Source: Gammaproteobacteria bacterium (GTDB lineage Bacteria > Pseudomonadota > Gammaproteobacteria > Chromatiales > Chromatiaceae). From it: a DNA stretch of 18,530 nucleotides. The notes beneath the pieces are model-generated. The model worked only from the letters and a program-made list of their open reading frames with translations. It was not told the origin of the DNA and searched no databases. This document shows, piece after piece, positions 1 to 6,592 of this stretch. The stretch is taken from NCBI GenBank assembly GCA_030594925.1, contig JAUVEG010000005.1:1-18530 (forward strand). The letters are read 5' to 3'. Within the stretch, counting starts at the first letter, position 1. The number at the start of each line of letters is the position of its first letter. The position numbers and the translations under genes are program-made.

Positions 1-1113
1 TGGTCCACTCCCGACTGGCCGGTGATTGACAAGCGCATACAGGAGGCGCAAAAGCAGTGGCGCAAGCTGGGTGGAGTCGATTCCAAGGCCTGGAAAACGC
101 TCAATCAGCGCTTTATCGATGCCGTCAAACCCTTTGAGGAGCAGCTTGGGGAGGTACGCGAATCCGAAAAGCTGCGCCGTGAGCGGCTCATCAAACAGGT
201 ACAGCGGCTTGCAGAGGAGCCTGATATCGATATCGCCATCCGTCAGGCCAAGGCTGCACAGACAGGCTGGAGGCCACTCGTCAGCGCCAGCAAGCAGGTG
301 GAACAGCAGTTATGGAAACAGTTTAAAGCTGCAACGGATGCAATTTTTGAACGCCGCACCGCGATACATGAAAGCGAACAGCAGGAGCAGCAGGACAACA
401 CCTCCGCTAAAGCAGCGATCTGCGAAAAGCTGCAGCAGCTGATCACCACTGAGCATGAAAACTGGTCCGCGGCTCGCAGTGAGCGTGATCAACTCATGGA
501 TGAGTGGAAAAGCATTGGTCCGGCTAGCCGCCAGCGATATAAATCACTGCAGCAAAAATTTACTCGACTCACCCGCGCATTTGATGAGGCTGAAACTGCG
601 GCTTCCATCCGGCAGGAGCGCAGCCATCTTGAACTTCTGCTGCAAAAGGCTGAACTTTGCGACCAGATGGAGCAGCAGCTGTGCGGCCAGAGTGTTGATA
701 TCAGCACTCTGCGTGCGCAGTGGTCTGCACTGCCGGATCTACTGACATCGGCTGAATCACGCATGCAGGGACGCTGTCAGCGCATCATCGATGCAGCATC
801 GAGTGGTAGTAATGCGATTGAACAGCTGTGTACTCAGCGCAGTGATAATCTGCAGAGAAGCCTGCAGCTCTGCCTCGAAATGGAGGTGCTCCTCGATATC
901 GACTCTCCCGAAGCCTTCCATGAGCAGCGCCGGCAATGGCAGCTCACCCACCTCTCCAGCGCCATGACAGGGGGACTCGCTCAAAACGGGAGTTCAAGCG
1001 GGAATCTCAGGCGGCTTCTTGAAGAGAGCTGCGGGAGTGGCCCGCTGCCACAAGAGAGCCTGGCGCCAATCAGGCAAAGAGAGCGAAATATCGTTGCCGC
1101 CCTGCTCGGGTGA
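1..1113 (+). CDS. DUF349 domain-containing coiled-coil protein, 3' part
   Basis: The frame is open from base 1 with no start that fits a gene beginning, so this is the C-terminal 370 residues of a longer protein; the GTG at 22 is probably internal. The fragment is rich in Gln, Glu, Arg and Leu and reads as long amphipathic helices. It contains repeated blocks in which a Trp is followed by a Gly and then an aromatic-rich helix, for example WRKLGG near residue 20, and WKSIGPASRQRYKSLQQKF followed by TRLTRAFDEA near residue 170. That is the pattern of DUF349 repeats. Proteins of this family are cytoplasmic and their biochemical role is not established to my knowledge. The gene ends with TGA followed at once by TAG in the same frame, and the next gene's promoter overlaps this region. 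No signal peptide or membrane segment is visible in the part present. Confidence 0.75.
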   Translation, partial: WSTPDWPVIDKRIQEAQKQWRKLGGVDSKAWKTLNQRFIDAVKPFEEQLGEVRESEKLRRERLIKQVQRLAEEPDIDIAIRQAKAAQTGWRPLVSASKQVEQQLWKQFKAATDAIFERRTAIHESEQQEQQDNTSAKAAICEKLQQLITTEHENWSAARSERDQLMDEWKSIGPASRQRYKSLQQKFTRLTRAFDEAETAASIRQERSHLELLLQKAELCDQMEQQLCGQSVDISTLRAQWSALPDLLTSAESRMQGRCQRIIDAASSGSNAIEQLCTQRSDNLQRSLQLCLEMEVLLDIDSPEAFHEQRRQWQLTHLSSAMTGGLAQNGSSSGNLRRLLEESCGSGPLPQESLAPIRQRERNIVAALLG

Positions 1114-1116
1114 TAG

Positions 1117-1125
1117 TGATATAAT
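1117..1125 (+). promoter_or_regulatory. extended -10 promoter element for the IalB-family gene
   Basis: TGATATAAT is a perfect TGn-TATAAT extended -10 element, starting 3 bases after the upstream stop codon. No good -35 lies at 16-18 bp (TTGCCG at 1094-1099 is 20 bp away), which is typical of extended -10 promoters. Transcription would start near 1131-1133, giving a leader of about 80 nt that begins in a T run and can form a small hairpin (ACTCT at 1145-1149 with AGAGT at 1155-1159). This is inferred from sequence only. Confidence 0.5.
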
Positions 1126-1210
1126 CTCAGGCGTTTTTTTATGAACTCTTCAAGAGAGTCATCTCAGGGCTGAAAAGAACAGCCTCAATCCACACAATGG
1201 AGCAATATCA

Positions 1211-1834
1211 ATGCTAAACAACGTTATTTCGGGCCTCTCGGCTCTTCTTATCATGACCAGCGGCGCAGTATTTGCTGAAGATGCGGCCCCGAAGGAGAAA
1301 ACTGAAGCGGCGGCCCCGGCTGTGGCTGCGGAGAAAACTGAAGCTGCGGCCCCCGCTGTGGCTGCGGAGAAAACAGCAGAACAGAAGCCTGCACTGGATG
1401 TGGAGCAATTCCAGGACTGGACCAAAGAGTGTGAAATGCTCAAGGACCCCAAGGGTAAAGAGGTCAAACTCTGTCAGATTTCGCAGACGCTCACCAATAC
1501 CGAGATCAATCAGCCTATGCTGAAAGTCGCCGCCGGCTATGTTCCCGGCAAGAAAGATGCTGTCTTGATCATCACGCTGCCGCTTGGAGTGATCCTGCCA
1601 CCAGGCGTTCAACTCACGGTCGGCGACAAGGGCAAGGCCGCCAGGGTTCCAGTCACAACCTGTACGCCACAAGGCTGCCAGGCCGGCGCCCAACTGGACA
1701 AGGAGTTCACAGCGCGTCTGCAAAAAGGGACAAAGCTTATTGTTACATTCATGGGTCCTGATGGTAAGCAGATCAATGCGCCAATCTCACTCTCCGGCTT
1801 TACCGCCGGCCTCGAAAGCGTGAAGCCAAAGTAA
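1211..1834 (+). CDS. Exported IalB-family (invasion associated locus B) protein
   Basis: A 207-residue protein with a Sec signal peptide: hydrophobic core at residues 6-18 and probable cleavage after VFA at 22. The mature protein starts with an Ala/Glu/Lys-rich linker built from a 12-residue repeat (residues 29-55), then a globular domain from about 63. The domain has two cysteine pairs, C74/C88 and C151/C156, and the form 'W...C......C...Q' near its start, which suits the IalB family, periplasmic or surface proteins named from Bartonella. In free-living proteobacteria their role is unclear and the name does not imply virulence. The start is supported by TGGAG 8 bases upstream of the ATG. The gene is preceded by its own promoter and converges on the YjbQ gene with a 6-bp gap. 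The family assignment rests on pattern recognition of the cysteine spacing and size. Confidence 0.75.
   Translation: MLNNVISGLSALLIMTSGAVFAEDAAPKEKTEAAAPAVAAEKTEAAAPAVAAEKTAEQKPALDVEQFQDWTKECEMLKDPKGKEVKLCQISQTLTNTEINQPMLKVAAGYVPGKKDAVLIITLPLGVILPPGVQLTVGDKGKAARVPVTTCTPQGCQAGAQLDKEFTARLQKGTKLIVTFMGPDGKQINAPISLSGFTAGLESVKPK
1295..1375 (+). repeat. In-frame 36-bp tandem repeat coding for an Ala/Lys/Glu linker
   Basis: Two copies of a 36-bp unit (1295-1330, 1331-1366) and the first 9 bases of a third encode EKTEAAAPAVAA twice plus EKT. The copies differ at only a few third positions, which points to recent slippage-type duplication. It lies in the linker between the signal peptide and the globular domain. 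Confidence 0.85.
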
Positions 1835-1840
1835 GCGGCT

Positions 1841-2260
1841 TTACCCCTGAACCGTGACCGTCACCCGCCGCTGGTGGGGACGGTGGCGGTGCTCCCACAG
1901 ATAGATCCCCTGCCAGGTTCCCAGCGCCACTCTTCCCCGCGTCACCGGAACGGTTAAATCCATACCGGTCAGAATCGAGCGCACATGCGCCGGCATATCA
2001 TCCGGCCCTTCATCCACGTGCCTGAAGATGGGGTCTCCATCCGGCGTCAGCCGCTGCATAAAAGTCTCCAGATCCCTGCGCACATTCGCATCGGCATTCT
2101 CACACAGGATCAACGATGCGCTGGTGTGATGCAAAAAAACATGGCACAGACCGTTATCAACCCCTGACTCCGCCACCACGGCGGCAATATCCCCGCTGAT
2201 ATTGGTCGTACCGCGCCCCTTTGTCTGAAAGTGCAGCTGTTGCTGGTAGCTCTTTGTCAT
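1841..2260 (-). CDS. yjbQ: YjbQ family protein (UPF0047)
   Basis: A 139-residue cytoplasmic protein of the YjbQ/UPF0047 family, whose usual length is about 135-140. Family hallmarks are HHTSASL at residues 44-50, DMPAHVRSIL at 88-97 and GTWQGIYLWEHR at 114-125. YjbQ proteins have been reported to have weak thiamine-phosphate synthase activity; the physiological role is still uncertain. I chose the ATG at 2260 because GGAG lies 7 bases upstream and the length then matches the family. An in-frame start 13 codons further up (2299) adds residues the family lacks. It converges with the IalB-family gene and has no obvious partner. Confidence 0.9.
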   Translation of the reverse strand: MTKSYQQQLHFQTKGRGTTNISGDIAAVVAESGVDNGLCHVFLHHTSASLILCENADANVRRDLETFMQRLTPDGDPIFRHVDEGPDDMPAHVRSILTGMDLTVPVTRGRVALGTWQGIYLWEHRHRPHQRRVTVTVQG

Positions 2261-2364
2261 GTGAACACTCCTCTGGCTAATGCCGTATTGACAGGCCATC
2301 CGACCGAGGAGATCCCTCTCACAATAACTCCATCATTTTTACGCTCACTCTTCAAAAATCCGAG

Positions 2365-2433
2365 TTACTTCGTCAAGCTGCGTTCTGCAGCAATACGAAT
2401 ATCGTACAGTAGCGTTTTTTCTTCAAGCCGCAT
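2365..2433 (-). pseudogene. Possible 5' remnant of a HEPN (HepT-like/DUF86) gene
   Basis: A 22-codon reading frame begins with an ATG that overlaps the last 11 bases of the MNT nucleotidyltransferase gene in another frame, the usual arrangement of MNT-HEPN pairs. The peptide, MRLEEKTLLYDIRIAAERS then LTK, resembles the N-terminal helix of DUF86/HEPN proteins (acidic/Lys start, LLYDI, AAE). It stops at TAA and no HEPN-like sequence follows in any frame up to yjbQ. It may be a degraded or truncated HEPN gene. With so few residues, chance similarity cannot be excluded. Confidence 0.4.
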
Positions 2434-2734
2434 ACAGTGTCTCCCTCTCATTGGCAATACGCTCAATGAAGTAGGGATTATCGAGTGCATCGATGGAGAG
2501 CAGATCCACCGGATGTTCGAGCAGGGATTCCAACGCCTCACGCAAGCCAAAGTAGTCATCAAAATAACTGCTGCTCAATACCGGATCGATCTCGACAAGC
2601 AGATCCAAATCACTGCGCTGTGAGTCAAAATCTTCACGCACTGCAGAGCCAAAGACCTCAAGACGACGAACATGGTATTTTTTACACAAGGCCTTCAATC
2701 CGACCCTGTTTTTATACAATAATAAATTTTGCAT
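2423..2734 (-). CDS. Minimal nucleotidyltransferase (MNT domain, MntA-like)
   Basis: A 103-residue protein with the polymerase-beta fold signature: GS at residues 29-30 in EVFGSAVR, the metal-binding pair D42 and D44 in SDLDLLVEI, and a third acidic residue, D77, in PVDLLS. The C-terminal IANERETLYAA also fits the family. MNT proteins of this size are the antitoxin half of MNT-HEPN toxin-antitoxin pairs, where they nucleotidylate (AMPylate) a HEPN RNase. The motif here is GSAVR rather than the commoner GSAxG. The start is the ATG at 2734, with AGGGGA about 8 bases upstream; an upstream start at 2809 adds 25 residues outside the fold. A complete HEPN partner is not present downstream, only a possible 22-codon remnant, so the toxin half may be lost. 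Confidence 0.85.
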   Translation of the reverse strand: MQNLLLYKNRVGLKALCKKYHVRRLEVFGSAVREDFDSQRSDLDLLVEIDPVLSSSYFDDYFGLREALESLLEHPVDLLSIDALDNPYFIERIANERETLYAA

Positions 2735-2946
2735 AACTGATTTCCCCTGTATACATTGCTCTCCAGATTGTAAACGATCTATCAGATTGAGGTGCCAACC
2801 AATATTCATACACCTCCGTTATCACCTTGCCCAGAACATGCAGTTTTTAATATGTTACCTATTGAAACATTACGCTATCATAACGTGGAGTCTGTTTTCT
2901 ACCAGGACAGCCCAAATATCCCACAGATTTTTTCAAGTACAGGAGA

Positions 2947-5040
2947 TTGACGGCGGCTAATTCACAATCACTGCAGGAGTTATCGGTCACCACACTGAAA
3001 GGCGTCGGGCCGCGCATTGCCGAGCGTCTTGCGGGGCTTGGCATCGAAAGTGTTCAGGATGTGCTGTTTCATCTGCCGCTGCGCTACCAGGATCGCACCC
3101 GCGTCTACCCGCTTGGCGCCGTGCGTCCCGGCGAGCATGTGGTGATCGAGGCGAGTGTCGATCATGCGCAGATTCGTTTTGGACGCCGCCGCTCGCTGCT
3201 GGTGCAGGTCAGCGACGGCAGCGGCACCCTGGTGCTGCGTTTTTTCTACTTCTCCAATGTGCAAAAAGAGTCCTTTCGACAGGGTGTACGGCTGCGCTGC
3301 TTCGGAGAGATCCGCAACGGGCCTGCCAGTTACGAGATCGTTCATCCCGAGTACACCCTGCTGAAGGAGGACCAGGAGATTCAGGTCGATGATACCCTGA
3401 CTCCTGTTTACCCCTCCACCGAAGGGCTGCAGCAGCGCACCTGGCTTGAATTGACAAAACAGGCTCTGGCGCTGCTCGAGGATGGCGCCCTGTTAACTGA
3501 ATTTCTACCGCCATCTCTCGACCCCCTGCTTTCACAGCCGCTTGCGCGGGCGCTGCTGTTGCTGCATCGCCCGCCGCCGGACATCTCACTGGAGGATCTG
3601 CAGGAGGGGGCGCATCCCGCACAACAACGTCTGGTTTTCGAGGAGCTTCTCGCCCATCAGCTAAGCCTGCTGCAGATGCGCCGGCAGCAGCGCCGCCACA
3701 ATGCTCCTGCCATCAATGCGCAGGCTCCTCTCGCAACGCAGCTGCTGGAAAACCTGCCATTCTCACTGACAGCCGCCCAGCAGCGCGTGCTCGACGAGAT
3801 CATCTCTGACATGACGCAGCCTCATCCGATGCAGCGCCTGGTGCAGGGGGATGTCGGCTCCGGCAAGACCATCGTTGCCGCACTGGCCGCACTGCAGGCA
3901 GTCAGCAGCGGCTACCAGACCGTGATCATGGCGCCGACCGAACTGCTTGCCGAGCAGCATCTCAACAGCCTGCAGCAGTGGCTTGAACCACTGGGTGTAA
4001 CCTTAGTGTCGCTGTCGGGAAGCCACAAGGGCAAGGCGCGTGCGCAGCGCCTGGAGCAAATCGCCAGCGGCGAGGCGCGCCTGATCATCGGTACACATGC
4101 ACTCTTTCAGAGTGACGTAGAGTTCCACTCGCTCGGCCTGGTAGTCATCGATGAACAACATCGTTTTGGCGTGCATCAACGCCTGGCACTGCGGCAGAAA
4201 GGCGAAGCAGAAGGGCTGCTGCCGCATCAGCTGATCATGACGGCCACGCCGATCCCGCGCACCCTGGCCATGACAGCCTATGCTGATCTCGATCTCTCTG
4301 TCATCGACGAACTTCCGCCCGGACGCATACCTGTCACGACGGTGGTGCTCTCCGACAACCGCCGGGATGAGGTCATCGAGCGTGTCCTGCAGGCCTGTCA
4401 GCATGGCAGACAGGCTTACTGGGTATGCACCCTCATCGAGGAGTCTGATGCGCTGCAGGCGCAGGCGGCGGAAGATACTGCGCAACAGCTGCAACAACAG
4501 CTGGCTGAATTAAACATCGCACTGGTGCACGGACGCATGAATGCAACGCAGAAGGAGGCTGCGATGACGGCTTTCAAGGCTGGTGAAACTGACCTGCTGG
4601 TTGCCACAACCGTCATCGAGGTTGGCGTGGATGTGCCCAATGCCAGTCTCATGATCATCGAAAACCCCGAACGCCTGGGTCTGGCGCAGCTGCACCAACT
4701 GCGCGGGCGCGTCGGCAGGGGATCACAGCAGAGCCACTGTGTGCTGCTCTACCATCCACCGCTGGGACAGCAGTCGCGTCAACGCCTGGCAGTGATGCGC
4801 GACAGCAGTGACGGTTTTATCATCGCACAAAAGGATCTGGAGATTCGCGGCCCCGGCGAAGTGCTGGGAACCCGCCAGACCGGAGAGTTGCAGTTTCGCA
4901 TCGCGGACGTGGTGCGTGATCAAAAACTGCTGGCCCGCGTTCAACAGGCGGCAAGAGAGGTAGAGACAAAACATACGCAGGCAGTCGCACCGTTGATTCA
5001 CCGCTGGATCGGCCACAAGGTGCAATATCGAGGAGTGTAG
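2947..5040 (+). CDS. recG: ATP-dependent DNA helicase RecG
   Basis: A 697-residue protein, close to the 693 of E. coli RecG and alignable from end to end. It remodels stalled replication forks and Holliday junctions in the cytoplasm. Domains in order: N-terminal wedge/OB domain (about 15-240, with LKGVGPRIAERL and HLPLRYQDRT), a superfamily 2 helicase core with Walker A GDVGSGKT at 301-308, the DEQH box at 402-405 and TATPIPRT at 432-439, a second RecA lobe with VIEVGVDVPNA and QLRGRVGRG at 584-592, then the TRG translocation motif around RDSSDGFIIAQKDLEIRGPG. All key residues look intact. The start is odd: no ATG or GTG exists between the upstream stop (2881) and the conserved region. TTG at 2947 gives the expected N-terminal length, but the AGGAG is only 1 base from it. 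djlA converges from the other strand. Confidence 0.97.
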   Translation: MTAANSQSLQELSVTTLKGVGPRIAERLAGLGIESVQDVLFHLPLRYQDRTRVYPLGAVRPGEHVVIEASVDHAQIRFGRRRSLLVQVSDGSGTLVLRFFYFSNVQKESFRQGVRLRCFGEIRNGPASYEIVHPEYTLLKEDQEIQVDDTLTPVYPSTEGLQQRTWLELTKQALALLEDGALLTEFLPPSLDPLLSQPLARALLLLHRPPPDISLEDLQEGAHPAQQRLVFEELLAHQLSLLQMRRQQRRHNAPAINAQAPLATQLLENLPFSLTAAQQRVLDEIISDMTQPHPMQRLVQGDVGSGKTIVAALAALQAVSSGYQTVIMAPTELLAEQHLNSLQQWLEPLGVTLVSLSGSHKGKARAQRLEQIASGEARLIIGTHALFQSDVEFHSLGLVVIDEQHRFGVHQRLALRQKGEAEGLLPHQLIMTATPIPRTLAMTAYADLDLSVIDELPPGRIPVTTVVLSDNRRDEVIERVLQACQHGRQAYWVCTLIEESDALQAQAAEDTAQQLQQQLAELNIALVHGRMNATQKEAAMTAFKAGETDLLVATTVIEVGVDVPNASLMIIENPERLGLAQLHQLRGRVGRGSQQSHCVLLYHPPLGQQSRQRLAVMRDSSDGFIIAQKDLEIRGPGEVLGTRQTGELQFRIADVVRDQKLLARVQQAAREVETKHTQAVAPLIHRWIGHKVQYRGV

Positions 5041-5060
5041 GTTCTGAGGACTGAGGACTG

Positions 5061-5097
5061 GGTGGTGCAATGCGCTTCGCTTATTGGCACCCTACGG
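5061..5097. repeat. Intergenic repeat, GTAGGGTG family, copy 1
   Basis: Reads GGTGGTGCAATGCGCTTCGC then TTATTGGCACCCTACGG. The same element, in both orientations, forms the hairpin at 13608-13684. Elements of this form (GTAGGGTGG...AAGCG...CGC...CCACC) are common between genes in many proteobacteria. Just before it, TGAGGAC is repeated twice in tandem (5045-5058), another 7-base unit. Confidence 0.75.
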
Positions 5098-5128
5098 TTC
5101 TTCAAAAACATGGGGATGAGTTTATGTT

Positions 5129-5185
5129 GTCATCCCGAGGAAAGTGAGGTACGAAGCTTCAAGATCTCTCCTGCGTCGAGATGAC
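5129..5185. repeat. Intergenic palindrome bounded by GTCATC and GATGAC
   Basis: The element starts GTCATCCCGAGG and ends CGTCGAGATGAC, so its ends are inverted repeats. It belongs to a class of repeats I recognise from many bacterial genomes (TCATCCCGAGG...TCTCCTGCGTCGAGATGA). There is one copy in this window. Confidence 0.6.
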
Positions 5186-5226
5186 GAACCGGGAAATGAA
5201 GGATGCCAGGTATTCTTACCTCTTTG

Positions 5227-5263
5227 AATCTGTGTTTATCTGTGTGCATCTGTGGTAAAAAAA
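5227..5263. repeat. 10-nt-unit repeat (ATCTGTGTNN), copy A1
   Basis: Three successive 10-nt units, ATCTGTGTTT, ATCTGTGTGC and ATCTGTGGTA, then an A run. It ends 12 bases beyond the djlA stop codon. The same element occurs at 7832-7864 (inverted), 8045-8080 and 13721-13757. Confidence 0.85.
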
Positions 5264-5275
5264 TCTTGAACGGGT

Positions 5276-6091
5276 TTACATCCCCCTGGCTTTTTTGATC
5301 ATCTCGTAGGCTTGCTTGATCTGGAAGGTTTTGTCTGCTGCTACCTTCATCATCTCTTCCGGCAGCCCCTTGGAGACCAGTTTGTCGGGATGATGGCGGC
5401 TCAACATGCGTCGGTAGGCTTTTTTCACGTCGCTGTCAGAGGCGGATTGATCGACGCCAAGCAGCTCATAGGCATCTTTGATTGTTGCAGCAGATGTGGC
5501 GGCAGAGGGTTTGCGGCCCTGGCGCTGCTCACCTGCAAAGTGTCCCGAGGCCTTCACCAGATAGACGATGGCGCGGTATTCCGCCTGGCGGATTCCCAGG
5601 TGCCTGCACACCAGCAGCAGAATTTTCTCTTCCGCCGAATGCATCATCCCGTCGCTGAGGGCAACCTGCACCTGAACCTCGATAAAGATACGCAGCAGAT
5701 TCCTTTGCCGGCCGAGCTGGTGCTTGAACTGATCCAGCACTCCCGTGAGATCAAAATCCGCCCTCTTTCCCTGCTGGAAAAGCGCCATCGCCAATTTACG
5801 CTGCTCGTGATCCAGGTCCATCTGCTGCATCAGCGCTTCAGCGATCTGGATCTCATCGCGCGTCACCTGGCCATCGGCCTTGGCGATATGCCCCATGACG
5901 GAAAAAGTCGCTGTAAAAAAGGCGGTCTGAATCAGCTCTGTTTGATCCGCATCGAGTTCAGGCCCTTCGAGCCGTGCAACATTCAGCCCCTTGTCAAGCT
6001 GATGACCCATGACAGCGCCAAGCAGCGCCCCTATCGGTCCGCCGAGCATAAAGCCGAATGTTCCACCAAGCAGTTTTCCCCACCAGCCCAT
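5276..6091 (-). CDS. djlA: Co-chaperone DjlA (TerB domain plus C-terminal J domain)
   Basis: 271 residues, the same length as E. coli DjlA. A single Gly-rich membrane segment at residues 8-30 (GxxxG-type spacing, as in the DjlA dimerising helix) anchors it in the inner membrane. A TerB-like helical domain occupies about 50-180 (AKADGQVTRDE, LSDGMMHSAEE), followed by an Ala/Ser linker and a J domain at 205-271 with the essential HPD at 234-236. Through the J domain it stimulates the ATPase of DnaK. AGGGGA lies about 6 bases upstream of the ATG. It is probably monocistronic: the next gene upstream on the same strand is 137 bp away, past a palindromic repeat. Its stop is followed by repeat A1. 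Confidence 0.95.
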   Translation of the reverse strand: MGWWGKLLGGTFGFMLGGPIGALLGAVMGHQLDKGLNVARLEGPELDADQTELIQTAFFTATFSVMGHIAKADGQVTRDEIQIAEALMQQMDLDHEQRKLAMALFQQGKRADFDLTGVLDQFKHQLGRQRNLLRIFIEVQVQVALSDGMMHSAEEKILLLVCRHLGIRQAEYRAIVYLVKASGHFAGEQRQGRKPSAATSAATIKDAYELLGVDQSASDSDVKKAYRRMLSRHHPDKLVSKGLPEEMMKVAADKTFQIKQAYEMIKKARGM

Positions 6092-6138
6092 TATTTTCCC
6101 CTAATTTTCATCACTTCAAGTCAGTACAAAATCGCCTG

Positions 6139-6215
6139 TCATTTCGACCGTAAGGAGAAATCCTCAAAGCCAGCTAATGCAAAGAGCATAAGATTTCTCC
6201 CTTTGGTCGAAATGA
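6139..6215. repeat. Intergenic inverted repeat TCATTTCGACC...GGTCGAAATGA
   Basis: Two 24-nt arms, 6139-6162 and 6192-6215, are inverted copies of each other apart from two central bases. They carry TCATTTCGACCG then GGAGAAATC on one side and the reverse on the other, with a 29-nt loop. It can form a long hairpin between the MazG-like gene and djlA and may end or protect transcripts. This sequence class is widespread in bacterial genomes. Confidence 0.75.
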
Positions 6216-6228
6216 GAGTGTGAACATC

Positions 6229-6588
6229 TCACTCTTCATACTCAGCCGCGCGTCGCGCATCGCCCCTTACCTTGTCGGCAGGATAACGCTGCTCATTGAT
6301 CGCAATTTTTTTATTCGCTGCCACGACCAGGTCGATGTCGAGACGCTCGGCGCAGCGGATCAGGAATATCAGGATATCCGCCATCTCCATCGCCACCTCT
6401 TCGTGCTTGCCGCGCGGGAGATTGTAGCTCTGCTCTTCGCTGAGCCATTGAAAATGCTCGACCAGCTCGGCAGCTTCGGCGATCAATGCCATGGAGAGGT
6501 TCTTCGGCGAGTGGAACTGCTCCCAGTCACGGCTTTGGGCAAAGGCTTTAAGGCGCTGGTTCAACGTGGTCAGTGAATCTTCACTCAT
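6229..6588 (-). CDS. MazG-like nucleotide pyrophosphohydrolase (dCTPase type)
   Basis: 119 residues with the all-alpha NTP pyrophosphohydrolase motif ExxE...ExxD: E38 and E41 in AEAAELVEHFQW, then E68 and D71 in EEVAMEMADIL. RDWEQFHSPKNLSMAL at the N-terminus and RYPADKVRG at the C-terminus match the single-domain group that includes dCTP pyrophosphatase 1 and other small MazG-like enzymes. These convert (d)NTPs to (d)NMPs and pyrophosphate, cleaning damaged or excess nucleotides from the pool. The ATG at 6588 lies 4 bases after the nnrS stop, so it is co-transcribed with nnrS; GGGGTGA, which spans that stop, is the likely ribosome site. An upstream GTG at 6609 would overlap nnrS and adds nothing conserved. 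The preferred substrate cannot be told from sequence. Confidence 0.88.
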   Translation of the reverse strand: MSEDSLTTLNQRLKAFAQSRDWEQFHSPKNLSMALIAEAAELVEHFQWLSEEQSYNLPRGKHEEVAMEMADILIFLIRCAERLDIDLVVAANKKIAINEQRYPADKVRGDARRAAEYEE

Positions 6589-6592
6589 TAGG

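Noticed and set aside
5312..6223. A 303-codon plus-strand frame over djlA
   Set aside because: Antisense shadow of djlA, which has a complete TerB and J domain with HPD.
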